Positions 1-12,269 of a stretch of DNA of 64,000 nucleotides are shown in pieces. The position numbers and the translations under genes were made by a program. This DNA is from Deinandra increscens subsp. villosa (Eukaryota; Streptophyta; Magnoliopsida; Asterales; Asteraceae). The notes beneath the pieces were generated by a model. The model did no database searches. It was not told the DNA's origin and was given only the letters and a program-made list of their open reading frames with translations. Location: the NCBI GenBank assembly GCA_039602395.1, contig JBCNJP010000012.1, positions 28,258,454-28,322,453 of the forward strand, written 5' to 3'. Within the stretch, counting starts at the first letter, position 1. Every line of letters begins with the position of its first letter.

Positions 1-647
1 AGGTATATTGAGATGCTAGATTTCTAATGATTTTTATTACACTGGTTTGCAAAATCTTGGCATATTTTGCTGTATGTTTTAGTTAGGACAGTGATGTTAA
101 TAGGCATAACATCAATGTTAAAGAGCATTACCGACTTGTTTTTTTATGAATCAGAACATGTACATTTGTATTTTTTTTTTGGAAATATCTAATCCACACC
201 GGTGTTGAATCTTGATAGCACCGGTGTTACCGATGCATCACACAACTGTTAATGTTTATAGCATTAGTGTTATACGCATATTGATGCATTTCATAAGCAT
301 ATTGATGCATTGGTAGGTTATGAATGTATGTTAATAGTTATGACAGTAATGTTAGTAGTTGTAACACTAGTGCTACTGGTTATGAATGTATGTTAATAGT
401 TATGACAGTAATGTTAGTAGTTGTAACACTAGTGCTACATCGCACGTATGAGAAAACGGTAAAAAAATCGTCGAGACTATACTTGAATTAAAGATAAAAA
501 TGCGACGAGTTTAACGGTGCAACTTTTATAAAAAACCGACGAATTATAAAAAAGTTATGGACTTTTTAAAATCAAAGGGGGGTTATTATATGATTATGTT
601 CATTGACAGTTTTGCCCTTTTGAATTAAAAAAAAAGAAATAACAAGT
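1..647. other. AT-rich non-coding DNA, unassigned
   Basis: No convincing coding frame. The stretch has a 62-bp tandem duplication (separate entry) and short phrases resembling the interior of the TA-embedded family A elements further right (for example the words around 465-540). It is probably old transposon debris. Confidence 0.4.
316..438. repeat. Two-copy 62-bp tandem repeat
   Basis: The unit starting GGTTATGAATGTATG at 316 recurs at 378 with essentially no change and ends in CACTAGTGCTAC both times. The near identity of the copies points to a recent slippage or unequal-exchange event. Confidence 0.85.
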
Positions 648-736
648 GTCATGATCTAGTGAGATCTGAATTTTTTAACCATCAGATGTTGGTTATTTGG
701 TTAATCCTCTAAGAAATGGTTAATAATTGTTCCCTT

Positions 737-740
<4 letters not shown>
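648..740. repeat. Dispersed repeat flanking a TA tract (copy 1)
   Basis: The block beginning ATGATCTAGTGAGATCTG and ending in TTCCCTTCCCT recurs with one visible change at 28331-28424. In both places it runs straight into a TA microsatellite, but the element inserted in that microsatellite differs (family A here, family F there). It is a useful anchor for comparing the two loci. Confidence 0.75.
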
Positions 741-775
<35 letters not shown>

Positions 776-782
<7 letters not shown>

Positions 783-1572
783 AGGATCATGTAAAAACCA
801 CATCTTTTTGCGAAAACCTAAAAACTAATACTAAAACCTTCATAACTTTTTCATACGATCATATTTTTTAAAAAAATTTGCACCAAAAACCTTATAATTA
901 TGAGTTCTTTAATTCTGGAAAAAATTAAAAAAAAACTTTAACGTCTCGTCATTTTTTTATTAGTGCACATGTGCACTAATAATAAAACTCATACATATAG
1001 TATGCGTTAATGTTTTTTTTAGAAAAATCGCATCAAATACGTTAAATTTTGTTAGTTTTTTGTGGTTTTTTATTAGTGCACATGTGCACTAATAATAAAG
1101 CACTTTATATGTGTCGTATACATTAATATTTTAAAAGATAAATTGCACCATAAATCTTATAATTGTGTTATCTTTAACTCTGAAAATATATTTAACGTTT
1201 TAAAATTTTTTAAATTTTATGCTACACATGTGCACTATAACTAATAGTTATAGTGCATATGTAGGATTATCATTAGTTCTATGAATATTTTAGTTTTTTT
1301 AAATGTTTTTAACCTAAACAATATGTTTTCGCATGACAATTCTCATTTGTGTAGTACTAATAAAAATGGTGCACATGTGCACTAATAATACACATGTGCA
1401 CTAATATTTTTTTTCTTCGAAATATCAATTTCTTTTCCAGAATCAAAGACAATAGAATTTTAAGATTTTTGGTGCAAGTTTCATAGAAAAATATTAACGT
1501 ATGTAAAAGTTATGAAGGTTTTAGTGTTAGTTTTTAGGTTTTCGCAAAAAAAAAGAGTTTTCGCAGGATCCT

Positions 1573-1579
<7 letters not shown>
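776..1579. mobile_element. TA-embedded MITE-like element, family A, copy 1
   Basis: An approximately 800-bp non-coding element lies between TA microsatellites at 741-777 and 1579-1607. Its ends are inverted: TAGGGTAAGGATCATG on the left, and the complement of CAGGATCCTTACCCTA on the right, followed inward by GCGAAAACCT and its complement. The interior is built of degenerate repeats, each with a GCACCA-type word, a run of As and the palindrome TTAGTGCACATGTGCACTAA (960-979, 1073-1092, and shorter forms near 1368 and 1390). No transposase frame is present, so it must be moved in trans. It resembles the published Micron type of element that sits in TA repeats, by position rather than by sequence. 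Confidence 0.75.
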
Positions 1580-1605
<26 letters not shown>

Positions 1606-1610
<5 letters not shown>

Positions 1611-2770
1611 GAATATGATCATTGGAAAACGCTCTAAATATTGGAAAACCTGGAAAACATTTTTCAACCAATCACATCATTTTTTTTTAATTTTTTCTTT
1701 AATTTAAAGGGCAATATGGTAACTTGACATAATCTATTTTTGTAAACTATTTTTAATAAATGGTTAAACAAATTTTCTCTCTCCCATCTACTATTTCCTA
1801 AAATCTCCCTCACTCTCTATCTCCTTTACTTTCAAATTTCCAGCTCAAATTAAAAAAAAAACACAAACCTAATTTACAAAAAAAAAAAAAATCATTGATC
1901 AGCAGTTCATCATCAGCACAACGATTGTTACATCGTTGTAACAATAATTTTAGATACTTTTTCAAGAAAATAAACTATGGTTACATAGGTGTAACCATTC
2001 AGAAAAGTTACCTAGAAAGAAAGAAGTTGATAGGATATTACTACTTACATTTATGTAATAACTATTATATGCGTAATCACGTGAAACAATTTCATAACGT
2101 TCTAGAAAGAAAATACATGGTGTTACATTCGTGTAACATCAATTAAATCATGTGAAATAAAAGTGTTACATCCGTGTAATAACTACGTACATTTATGTAA
2201 TAACTATCATATGCGTAATCACGTGAAACAATTTCATAACGTTCTAGAAAGAAAATACATGGTGTTACATTCGTGTAACATCAATAAAAAACATGTGAAA
2301 TAAAATGTTACATACGTGTAATCAGATCTAGAAACAATAGAACAACGAATACAATTTACAAACTTTTTTGAATGGTTACACTTATGTAACTATTGTTTAT
2401 TTTCTTGAAAAAAAACCTAAAATTATTGTTACATCGATGTAACAACGTTACGCTAGTAATGAACTAATGATTAACGATTTTTTTTCTTTTGTAAATTAAG
2501 TTTGTTTTTTTTCTTTCTAAAATTTGGCATGAATACTTGAAATTAAAGGATAAAGAGAGAGAGTTTCGGAATATTGAGATGAGAGGGAGAAAATTGATTT
2601 GAACATTTATTATTGAAAATATGGTGTGTCTATTATGCCCTTGGTGCATTAAATAGATTTCAAATTATTTCCAAAAATGACATATTCATTTTCAACCATA
2701 GATTAACTAATCAATGGTGTAAGATGGGTTTTCTAGGTTTTCCAAAAAGGTGAGGTTTTCCATTGATCCT

Positions 2771-2778
<8 letters not shown>
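1606..2778. mobile_element. TA-embedded MITE-like element, family B, copy 1
   Basis: An approximately 1.17-kb non-coding element lies between TA tracts at 1579-1607 and 2776-2836. The left end reads GATCATTGGAAAAC and the right end is the inverted form, TTTTCCATTGATCCTTACCCT. The interior carries about ten copies of a 6-4-6 inverted motif, GTTACA-N4-TGTAAC, with variable spacers (1927, 1980, 2122, 2263, 2375, 2428 are clear). An 83-codon open frame at 1895-2146 recurs unchanged in copy 2, but it consists of these motifs and looks like a by-product of recent duplication, not a gene. Confidence 0.75.
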
Positions 2779-2836
<58 letters not shown>

Positions 2837-2840
<4 letters not shown>

Positions 2841-3258
2841 GTTTTTGTTAACTCTTCCTCATGTTTTGTTTTGGTTAACCCCATTAATTATATAGATAGA
2901 TTTTATCTCAATCATTAAAGTTGATTTTATTCTAAATTTGATTGTTGCAAATAGATTTTATTGTGAACTGATGTGATTTTTATTTTATATATCATCTCAT
3001 CCCACCATATCAAAATGCCAACATATACTAACATAACATATGAATATATACTTCATGTAAGATCACAAGTATGAGTGAAATGGAGGTCTGCTATGATTCA
3101 TTGAAAATGTGTATGTTATTATAATAGAAGAAAACTGGTTAACCATCCTAAAAAACTTTGGAACTTTAGTTTAACCGGTTTATCCTGGTACATAAGAATA
3201 TATACTTCATGTAAGAACAAAGTTATGAGTTAAATGGGGCCCTGCTATGATTCATTGA
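2837..3258. other. Unassigned AT-rich DNA with an internal duplication
   Basis: No gene seen. Two diverged direct copies of about 90 bp (roughly 3041-3130 and 3188-3258) share the words ATATATACTTCATGTAAGA and CTGCTATGATTCATTGA. The second copy was split by the retrotransposon starting at 3259, so the first serves as its empty site. The stretch may be interior sequence of the CACTA element whose terminus is at 13246. Confidence 0.55.
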
Positions 3259-4952
3259 TGTGACAACCGTCAGTTTCAACGTTAAGTTTTTCCGTTAGTT
3301 CCGTTAGCAATCCCGTGGCCCGTTATTCGAATAATTGTATGTGGTTCATATTTATTTGCTATTTAATTTTAATGACTTGATTCGTGAAATCATTTCGTGA
3401 CTTTATGTAGTACTTGCAAAATTTACGTTTTCGGGTGAACCCGGACTTCGTGTGTAAATTGAAATTTTTGTGTGTAAATAATATTTATACTTGTCCCGAC
3501 TAAACATTGCACGTTAAATGAGTTAAAACATGTAGAAAACATTTCTAGTGCTTTACTTTACAAGTTTTGGGTTAAAACCCCACTTTTTACTTGTTCTGGG
3601 TCATTTGTGTGTGAAATGGATCAAGAGGGACCAAATGTGTAATTTGTTATAACACAAAAGTGCAGCCCTCCTTGCTTTCTCCCTCATTCACGCCTCTCTC
3701 CTCTTCTTCTTCCTTCTTCACGGTTTCAACACCACACACACAAACTCTTTAAAATTTTGGATTCCACCATAAATCAAGCAAGATTTTGAGGTTTGAAGCT
3801 TATTCAAGCTTCAAGGAAACTAGTAGAAGCTCCATTTCCATCTCATCTTCATCATTCATCACCATTTTCTTCTCAACTTGTAAGCCCTAGAAATCTCTAA
3901 CTTGAAATTGATTGAATGCAAGTGTTAATCTTCTGTTTGTGTGCAATTTTGTGTGTATGTATGCTCATGAAACGTGTTTTAGGTTAGGATATGATAATTT
4001 ATGACTTGAAGCTGATTTTATGTTGGTGTAAGGGCTGGAAATATGAAGTAAAAATCTATCATGGAATGTTCTTGTTATAGCTTGGGTTGTTGAACATGAA
4101 TTTTAGGTGAAAGTTGCTATGTGCAAATGCTATGCTCAATTCTTGCTATGATATTGATGAGATTATGTTTAGAACTGAAAAGGCATGTTAAATGGTTGTT
4201 TATGATGTTACAAATCTGTACAAGGAGAGTGATGACCAAATTATTACTCAAAACTTTCAAACCAACATTTTTGCAAAATCCCGTTTTTTGACAGATTCTG
4301 TCCAGTTTTTGGGTTATCTTGCGCATGTCATAACTTTCTCAATTTATATCGAAATCAGTTGATATATTTTCCATAGTAAAGTTCCATGTCTTAGATTTAC
4401 AACGGCTACTCGCACACTTCCTAAAACCTCCGTTTGGTCATCCAAAACATTGCTGCAAGTTAGGTGTGCAGTGCTATATTTTTCTGTGAAAAGTATACTT
4501 TACATTTTGGTCAGGCATGATACCCTTGTTTTAATGAGGGGTTTGTTGAATGAAAATGAGTTTTATATAATAAAAGTAAGATCTGGAATGTTTCATGTTC
4601 AAACTCTAAGTTTTGAATGAGTTATGCAAATTTTAAACCTACTTTGACTATTTTGCAAAAAGCTAAAATTTCCAACTTCCGACACGCATAACTTTCTCAA
4701 TACTTACCTTTTGTAAAACCCTTTTGGAAATTGTATTTCAGATACTTTAGTAATCACTTTTACTAAACAACAACCTTGTAAACTTTTAATGCTTCCGCTG
4801 ATTTTGTGAAATGTAAACTCTGATTTATTAAATGAAATACATGACTGGTTTACCCCTTTAACTATGGCTTAGTTGTAACTAAAGACTTGGGTCCTGGTCT
4901 GGATCACACCCCACACGGTTATATTCCGTTAGTGGAAATTGGGGGTGTGACA
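3259..4952 (+). repeat. 5' LTR of retrotransposon 1
   Basis: Starts TGTGACAACCGTCAG and ends GGGGGTGTGACA directly before the primer-binding site. It matches 9598-11300 throughout. Open frames inside it (for example 4117-4326 minus) recur in the other LTR and are not genes. Confidence 0.9.
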
Positions 4953-4955
4953 GAT

Positions 4956-4967
4956 TGGTATCAGAGC
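4956..4967 (+). promoter_or_regulatory. Primer-binding site (initiator tRNA-Met)
   Basis: TGGTATCAGAGC, the usual plant primer site complementary to the 3' end of initiator tRNA-Met, lies three bases after the 5' LTR. It fixes the orientation of the element as plus. Confidence 0.93.
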
Positions 4968-5219
4968 CCTTGGTTACAGCGAACCAGAACATTTCAAAAA
5001 GTGTTTTCTGAACTGTAGCTGTTTTTGAAAGCTTTGGTTACAACTTTTTCCCAAAAGTATTGCTACGCGTGCCGAAGACGATCCTCACTTAATTCATTCG
5101 TTTTATGTTTGTGTAGGAGTATGCATACATGATGTAAACCTTAGATTTACAGTTTTATGGATGAATGGATCCATAGATAGTCTTCCTTTATGTTTTCACA
5201 TTTGGTTATTTGAAATCAT

Positions 5220-5470
5220 TCTTGGAGATCTCGTTTTGTTCTTGGAGATCTTGTTTTATTCTTGGAGATCTCGCGGTGTTCTAGGAGATCTGGAAATTTG
5301 CCCTTGGCGATCAGACCATGTGCTTGGCGATCTCGGGCTTAGCCTTCGCGATTTCGAGGCTGGTTCTTGGCGACCTCGCCACCACTCCCTCCCTTGGCGA
5401 CCTCACCAAGGTCTGGGGTTTCTTCTTGGTGACTTCGCCATGCTTTTAGTAGTTTGGTTGATACACTTAG
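5220..5470 (+). repeat. Degenerate short-repeat array in the leader of retrotransposon 1
   Basis: About eleven degenerate units based on CTTGGAGATCTCG or CTTGGCGATCTCG follow one another at about 20-30 bp spacing. Many contain the palindromic core GAGATCTC or GGCGACCTCGCC. The array explains the 113-codon frame at 5161-5502, whose product is merely repetitive. Its position, just downstream of the primer site, matches that of the hairpin array in the Copia leader at 59101-59514. Confidence 0.6.
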
Positions 5471-8400
5471 CGATTTGGTGGGTCGATTATTATGGCCACT
5501 AACTTAATAAATATTGGCTTGAATGTTTTATTCGTCTAAATGTAAAATCTCATGTAAGTTGTGTCCGTATGTGAATCGTGCCTGTGTGAAATATTTCATA
5601 GGGATATCTTGGATGTTCCAACACTTAGCACACCCGTAACGTGTCTTATTGCACTTTAGTTGTTCTTGACGGATATTAGCTAACACCTGGAAGAATTTCC
5701 TGATTTTAGTATAATGATTGTTTGATTGATCGTACCATGTGTTTAAATTCACATGCTCCTGTATATTGTATAAGGGACCCTGAAAACTTTATTTGAGATA
5801 AGTCTCACCCAAAACACGATCAGAAAGAGGGTTTTCTCTTTCTACTGGATTTCTTCAGCAAAACTTGAATGTCTGATCATCAGTGCTTGTAGTATCGCAC
5901 TAGCTTTATAAACAAGGTAAGATACATTGTTTAGGATCCTGACGTCTTTATGGACTTGTTCCACCCTTAACGACACTGGTTATTCTTAACGATCTTGTTT
6001 ATACCTAATGGTCACGTCTAACGGCCATGTAGGGTAATGCGCTTTATGGCCTTGTTTAACGGCCTCGGTAAGTTTATTCCTTACGGTCTAGTTCATGGCA
6101 TCCTAGACTCTAAGACAATGATCCAACGTATCTTAAGCTTGACTGCTCATACTCTGTTATAGCATAAATAGGAACTGTTGTAAACCCTATTTGAGTAAGT
6201 CACCTATTAACACACACCGAGAGTACCTTTACCGAAGTGCGCTAGTAAAGAACGTTGTTTAGCATCGTATAGCGCAGCAGTGTATAGAATCAGATGATTT
6301 AATCATCTCATAGGATACTTGTAACCGCATTGTTTACCCTAAAATTGTTGACACCCTTTTTCCTTGGTCGTTTTAGACCTTGCATTTTAAACACATAGTT
6401 GTTGTGTGATAATCCAACGTGGATGTGACTTTTATAACCTGCATGTAATTGAACATGTGATGACTAAGAATAATATGTTAATCTCTCTCTCTCGATATAT
6501 ATGTATACAACGGATTCGTGATTGAGTCAAAGTGGGCGATAACCATTCTACGTCTCGGAGCTAAACTGGGGGTAGTATGGCATGCCCTACCCAAACTCCT
6601 ACTGAGCCACTTGCTTACTAAATTGTACTAAGTGGTAAATTCTACACTGAATGAGTATTTTATTCTCAACCCGTCTCTCTAGTGAATTTCGGTCAGTTAA
6701 CTTTGGGTCTAATAACCATATTCTTGATACTTACCCCATGGAAATCATATACTACTTCACTAAACCTGGTAGCTTAAGTAAGAGGAACCAGCGTGACCAT
6801 ACAAGTTAAATTACCGTTACGGGTGCACACGTAAATGTAATTTGCAGTGTATGGAAGCCCTGGGGAAATCCTACTCGGCAAACCATCAGTTATAAGGAAT
6901 ACGACCTTTCATTTCAAAACCCTCATGACATCAATTTTCAAGCTTACGGTCCTCAACCATATTCATTACGCTATCACACCTATTCTCATTTCTCCCTTAT
7001 ATGGTTTCCAACCTATCCAAATCCTTTAAAAATGCTTCTGTAAATGATAACCCCGGTCCGCCCTTCGAGCTCTCACAACTATGCAGCAATTCAATAAACG
7101 CTGGCCTGATGAAAACCCAGACATTATGAATGGACAATTACACCTCAATCACTGGAACCAACCTCTCGGCAGGAAAATCTTGTGAAGTTTTTCTCTCTTG
7201 GCTTGTAACCCCTGTTACGTCTTTACGAGTCAAAATTTGTTACCAACAGTCTCGGTATGATTTCACCAAGCTTATACCTCGTTACGATTACAATTTCGCC
7301 TAATGGATCAATGTAGGCGGAATGACTTCTTGAACCCGTACGAACTGTTTTATCTTCGACACACGATTCATCTATGAACTTAACTACCAGTACACTCATT
7401 CTTTTATTATCTTTCGTGACTGGATTGTCTTTAAGCCTGATGACACTATCTTGTACCTTACCGCAGTGCGCTCCTGCACGACAAGCATCGACAACGAACA
7501 ATAGGCAGCGATATGCCTGGAATAATTTTCGCCACATTAACTACAGGACGGCAAATAAACTACAATTTCATGGATATCCATTGTTTTCGTCCCTTCTTCT
7601 CCAGAAAGCTTTCATTGGGTAACCCCTCTTTCATAGCAAATGTTGACCGTTGAATTATCGACCCAAACTTTTGAAAGACCTGTATAAGGAAGTAGTTTGA
7701 TTACCGATTAAATGGTAACACGTTTGAATCAATCATTTATGCGACAAGCTACCTGAGGATCACTAAAAGTGACCCAGATACCCGATTTTTTTATCCCTAA
7801 CATACAACGCGGCCTTTAGATACGCAGTAGGCCTCGTGAAACCTTAACTACATCTCATTATTTACACTCATGTAAACCCAGGTATTACTTTTCATTCGTC
7901 AGCGCTCGGTGTTTCGGAAACCCACTCTTATTTCAGGTTTACACCCTTACATACTTTTGAGAACCGATACAACCTGATGTTATTCGTGCTTTTGTAAGGA
8001 ACCCTTCGATCATTGGAACGTCACCCTTATTTTGAATCTTTACCGAAGGTTAATATGCATGATGATATATCCTAGAATGAACCCTAGCTTAGACTTGAAC
8101 ATCATAGACTACTTTATCTCTTGAATCCACTCCGGAAATTCAAATCGTATTGGTATTCACATTACACTTACTAAACTCTCGACAAACCTCACCGCGGATA
8201 AAAACCCCGCCGACTAAAACCACTAGAAAAGTCTCTTTGTCATAAATTCAAATTTTGCATACGTTGCATTGTGATTTCTAAGCTCTCACTTCTATTCAAC
8301 TCAAGTGTATTTGGGAAAACTTAAGATGCCCTATTTTCATAAACATTATTTAATGAGTTTTGGGCTAATAGCTAGAAATGACAAGGTAACTGGTACACCC

Positions 8401-9597
8401 TCAATATGCTAGTAGTGTGGTGGGTTAGCTGCGGTACACCCTATACATAAGCACTATCGGCATATGCAAGGTGAGACAAGTACTGAACCACTGATTTACT
8501 TCAGAATTATGCACAAAAAGCTTATTTTGAGAACTTCGTCTAATGGGACTATGCCCATAGTAAAACAAATTAATGTTACTCCCTTTATAATTTTGCATGT
8601 CCCTTATATATATATATTTTTCACTAGAAGGGACATACCCAGTTTAGTAAAATAAAAACTTATTTTTCCCAACCCTCTCAATCGAGAGGAACCATTAAGG
8701 GTCAAATGTAGATTTCGACCAGGATGAACAACAACGTTTTAACAACTCAAGTTTTGTATTAACAAAAGGGCAAATCACATGTTCTTTGGAGCAACCCCGT
8801 GACATTTCCAGGACCTTTATCAACGTTTACTCGTCCCAGATCCGTACTCGTCTTGGTTCACCATGGAAATTGGTGAAGTATTCCAATTAGTCTTCTAGTT
8901 ATTGCATTTCTGACATACCACGACTTGTTGATCTCACATACGCCTAAATTGTCATCGGCTTGGAGAAGTAGAGCACTTCTTTATGAGATTACTACGCTTA
9001 CCCGCTATGCTATTGGTACAACGATACCTTGCAGCATCATCTGCCTATACCTTTTCTGCGACCTGTAAGAACCACCCGATCTTAGCCAAATTCAAGGATT
9101 CATAACCACCCTCCAGATACGTAACATTCGAACCTCTTGCGGCACTTCTTGCCTCTACCGCGTCATTTGACACAATACTTTCTGTTATCTTATTGGAATA
9201 CTACAGCTGAAAGCTACTCGGACATATGGTCACTTCGTCATATTAAATACTTCGATTTCGGATATGGTGTCATCGTGACACTTGTTAAACCTAACCATGC
9301 GATGCGATTCAACTCACTCATGGAAATGTTTGTTATAGAAAATCACTCTTCATACGATTATGCGAAATGTTCCTTCGATGCTTTTAATCATATACCGACC
9401 ATCAATTTCCCTTAGAACAGAGAACTTGGACTCTCTCATAACGATCGGTAATCGGGACTAAAATCCTTTCAACTTGGGGATGATGTGACAACCAAAAATT
9501 TTCTTGTTTCCATTCTCCTTCATCCAATTCAATTGACCATCGCACCTTGAGCACTACGACAATTTTCGGGACGAAAATTCTTTCAACTTGGAGATCC

Positions 9598-11300
9598 TGT
9601 GACAACCGTCAGTTTCTCTGTTAAGTTTTTACGTTAGTTCCGTTAGTTCCGTTAGCAAACCCGTGGCCCGTTATTCGAATAATTGTATGTGGTTCATATT
9701 TATTTGCTATTTAATTTTAATGACTTGATTCGTGAAATCATTTCGTGACTTTATGTATTACTTGCAAAATTTACGTTTTCGGGTGAAACCGGACTTCGTG
9801 TGTAAATTGAAATTTTTGTGTGTAAATGATATTTATACTTATCCCGACTAAACATTGCACGTTAAATGAGTTAAAAACATGTAGAAATATTTCTAGTGCT
9901 TTACTTTACAAGTTTTGGGTTAAAACCCCACTTTTTACTTGTTTTGGGTCATTTGTGTGTGAAATGGATCAAGAGGGACCAAATGTGTAATTTGTTATAA
10001 CACAAAAGTGCAGCCCTCCTTGCCTTCTCCCTCATTCACGCCTCTCTCCTCTTCTTCTTCCTTCTTCACGGTTTCAACACCACACACACAAACTCTTCAA
10101 ATTTTTTGATTCCACCATAAATCAAGCAAGATTTTGAGGTTTGAAGCTTATTCAAGCTTCAAGGAAACTAGTAGAAGCTCCATTTCCATCTCATCTTCAT
10201 CATTCATCACCATTTTCTTCTCAACGTGTAAGCCCTAGAAATCTCTAACACGAAATTGAGTGAATGCAAGTGTTAATCTTATGTTTTTGTGCAATTTGGT
10301 GTGTATGTATGCTCATGAAACGTGTTTTAGGTTAGGATATGATAATTTATGACTTGGAGCTGATTTTATGTTGGTTTAAGGGCTGGAAATATGAAGCAAA
10401 AATCTGTCATAGAATGTTCTTGTTAAAGCTTGGGTTGTTGAACATGAATTTTAGGTGAAAGTTGCTATGTGCAAATGCTATGCTCAATTCTTGCTATGAT
10501 ATTGATGAGATTATGTTTAGAACTGAAAAGGCATGTTAAATGGTTGTTTATGATGTTACAAATCTGTACAAGGAGAGTGATGACCAAATTATTACTCAAA
10601 ACTTTCAAACCAACATTTTTGCAAAATCCCGTTTTTTGACAGATTCTGTCCAGTTTTTGGGTCATCTTGTGCAGGTCATAACTTTCTCAATTTTTATCGA
10701 AATCAGTTGATATATTTTCCGTAGTAAAGTTCCATGTCTTAGCTTTACAACGGCTACTCGTACACTTCCTAAAACCTCCGTTTGGTCATCCAAAACACTG
10801 CTGCAAGTTAGGTGTGCAGTGCTGTATTTTTCTGTGAAAAGTATACTTTACATTTTGGTCAGGCATGATAACCTTGTTTTAATGAGGGGTTTGTTGAATG
10901 AAAATGAGTTTTATATAATAAAAGTAAGATCTGGAATGTTTCATGTTCAAACTCTAAGTTTTGAATGAGTTATGCAAATTTTAAACCTACTTTGACTATT
11001 TTGCAAAAAGCTAAAATTTCCAACTTCCGACACGCATAACTTTCTCAATACTTACCTTTTGTAAAACCCTTTTGGAAATTGTATTTCAGATACTGTAGTA
11101 ATCACTTTTACTAAACAACAACCTTGTAAACTTTTAATGCTTCCGCTGATTTTGTGAAATGTAAACTCTGATTTATTAAATGAAATACATGACTGGTTTA
11201 CCCCTTTAACTATGGCTTGGTTGTAACTAAAGACTTGGATCCTGGTCTGGATCACACCCCACACGGTTATACTCCGTTAGTGGAAATTGGGGGTGTGACA
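9598..11300 (+). repeat. 3' LTR of retrotransposon 1
   Basis: Starts TGTGACAACCGTCAG after the word TTCAACTTGGAGATCC and ends GGGGGTGTGACA, followed by the target duplicate ATTGA. Compared with the 5' LTR it carries an extra GTTCCGTTA-type unit near the start and scattered substitutions. Confidence 0.9.
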
Positions 11301-11305
11301 ATTGA

Positions 11306-12269
11306 AAATGTATGTTAATATGAAAAAATAGAGTATATACATAATCTGTATGATTAAAACTGGAACAACTTATGTTAGATTAAAAAAACAGAATAAATAC
11401 TTTCATGATAGGTCCGTGTCATTATTCTGCTCTAACGTTTTACCAATTCAAAAACATTGTTCTAGGTAAATTCTAAGGAGATTTTTGTTGGATATAGCCA
11501 CAACACTAATCATGCTGACATACACACAACGGTTAGTATTTGTCAAACTCATTATCGGTTTGATTGCTCATTTACATAAAGTAATTAATTGAACTATAGG
11601 GCGTGAAATCGATGGTCGATCAACCTCTTCTGAAGCGATTGAAAAGAAAAAGGTAGATATTTACCAGTCAAGTTTCATTCCGTTCGATAGTTTCACAGTA
11701 ATCTGTTTGGTAATGTCATGTAGTCCCATTTTAAATGTTATTTGGTACCTCAAACACTTGGGCCAGCTAGGGATTGTTGGAACAAATTGTGAGATGTGTA
11801 CCAAACAAAGTTCAACTGACTTTGAATTTGATCCGGAACTTTATGTGATGTTCATCCGGATGTATTAAGTTCATCTGGATATCTAATGTTCATCTGGAAA
11901 TCAATTGAATTGTAGGACCTGATGACCCATACTACTTGCAATAAAATGACACTCCTCAGTCCATATCTATCATGGTGGTAAGTATTTCAAAATTGCTATA
12001 TATATTATGATCGATTTCCATAACCTAATTATCAATTATATCTTTTGGTATAGGAAGGAATACAAGAAAAAGTGGTCCTAATTAAGCTCAAATCTTGACA
12101 GCTGAAGATGAAGACCACGTGGTAGTGTTGTTGCCTCCCGGATTGAAAATTAGATTGATAATAATGCTTGTATGCAGTGTAATTTTCTTTAATTTTTTAT
12201 TTGTATTTCATTTGTATTTGACTTGTAATTGAATTTTATTTGATTTGTAATTAATAATTTGTAATAGCT
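11306..12269. other. Probable CACTA interior, no recognised gene
   Basis: It continues the sequence interrupted by retrotransposon 1. Three words of the form GTTCATCYGGAT occur at about 11848-11900; the reverse form (CCGGATGAAC) is repeated in the other CACTA half at about 37540-37950. Short stretches such as 11600-11660 and 12055-12175 could be terminal exons of a CACTA gene, but I cannot identify a product. Confidence 0.4.

Larger units (their letters stand above)
3259..11300 (+). mobile_element. LTR retrotransposon 1, Ty3-type, non-autonomous
   Basis: A complete element with 5' LTR 3259-4952, tRNA-Met primer-binding site, about 4.6 kb interior, polypurine-like stretch and 3' LTR 9598-11300. 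The 5-bp target duplication ATTGA lies at 3254-3258 and 11301-11305. The LTRs begin TGTGACAACC and end GGGTGTGACA. By eye they differ at about 45 of 1,690 sites plus a 10-bp indel. The interior contains no frame longer than about 110 codons and no recognisable gag, protease, RT or integrase, although the LTRs are still about 97% alike. It was therefore probably non-coding when it inserted and was mobilised in trans. The primer-binding site and the GGGACGAAAATTC word before the 3' LTR are typical of plant Ty3 elements. Confidence 0.9.

Noticed and set aside
1895..2146. 83-codon frame that is identical in two places (also 33903-34154 minus), a possible conserved small protein
   Set aside because: The frame is made of the family B inverted motifs and lies in two near-identical young copies; identity there reflects recent spread, and the other family B copies do not keep it.
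5161..5502. 113-codon Leu/Trp-rich frame as a membrane protein
   Set aside because: The product follows the degenerate CTTGGAGATCTCG array in a retrotransposon leader.
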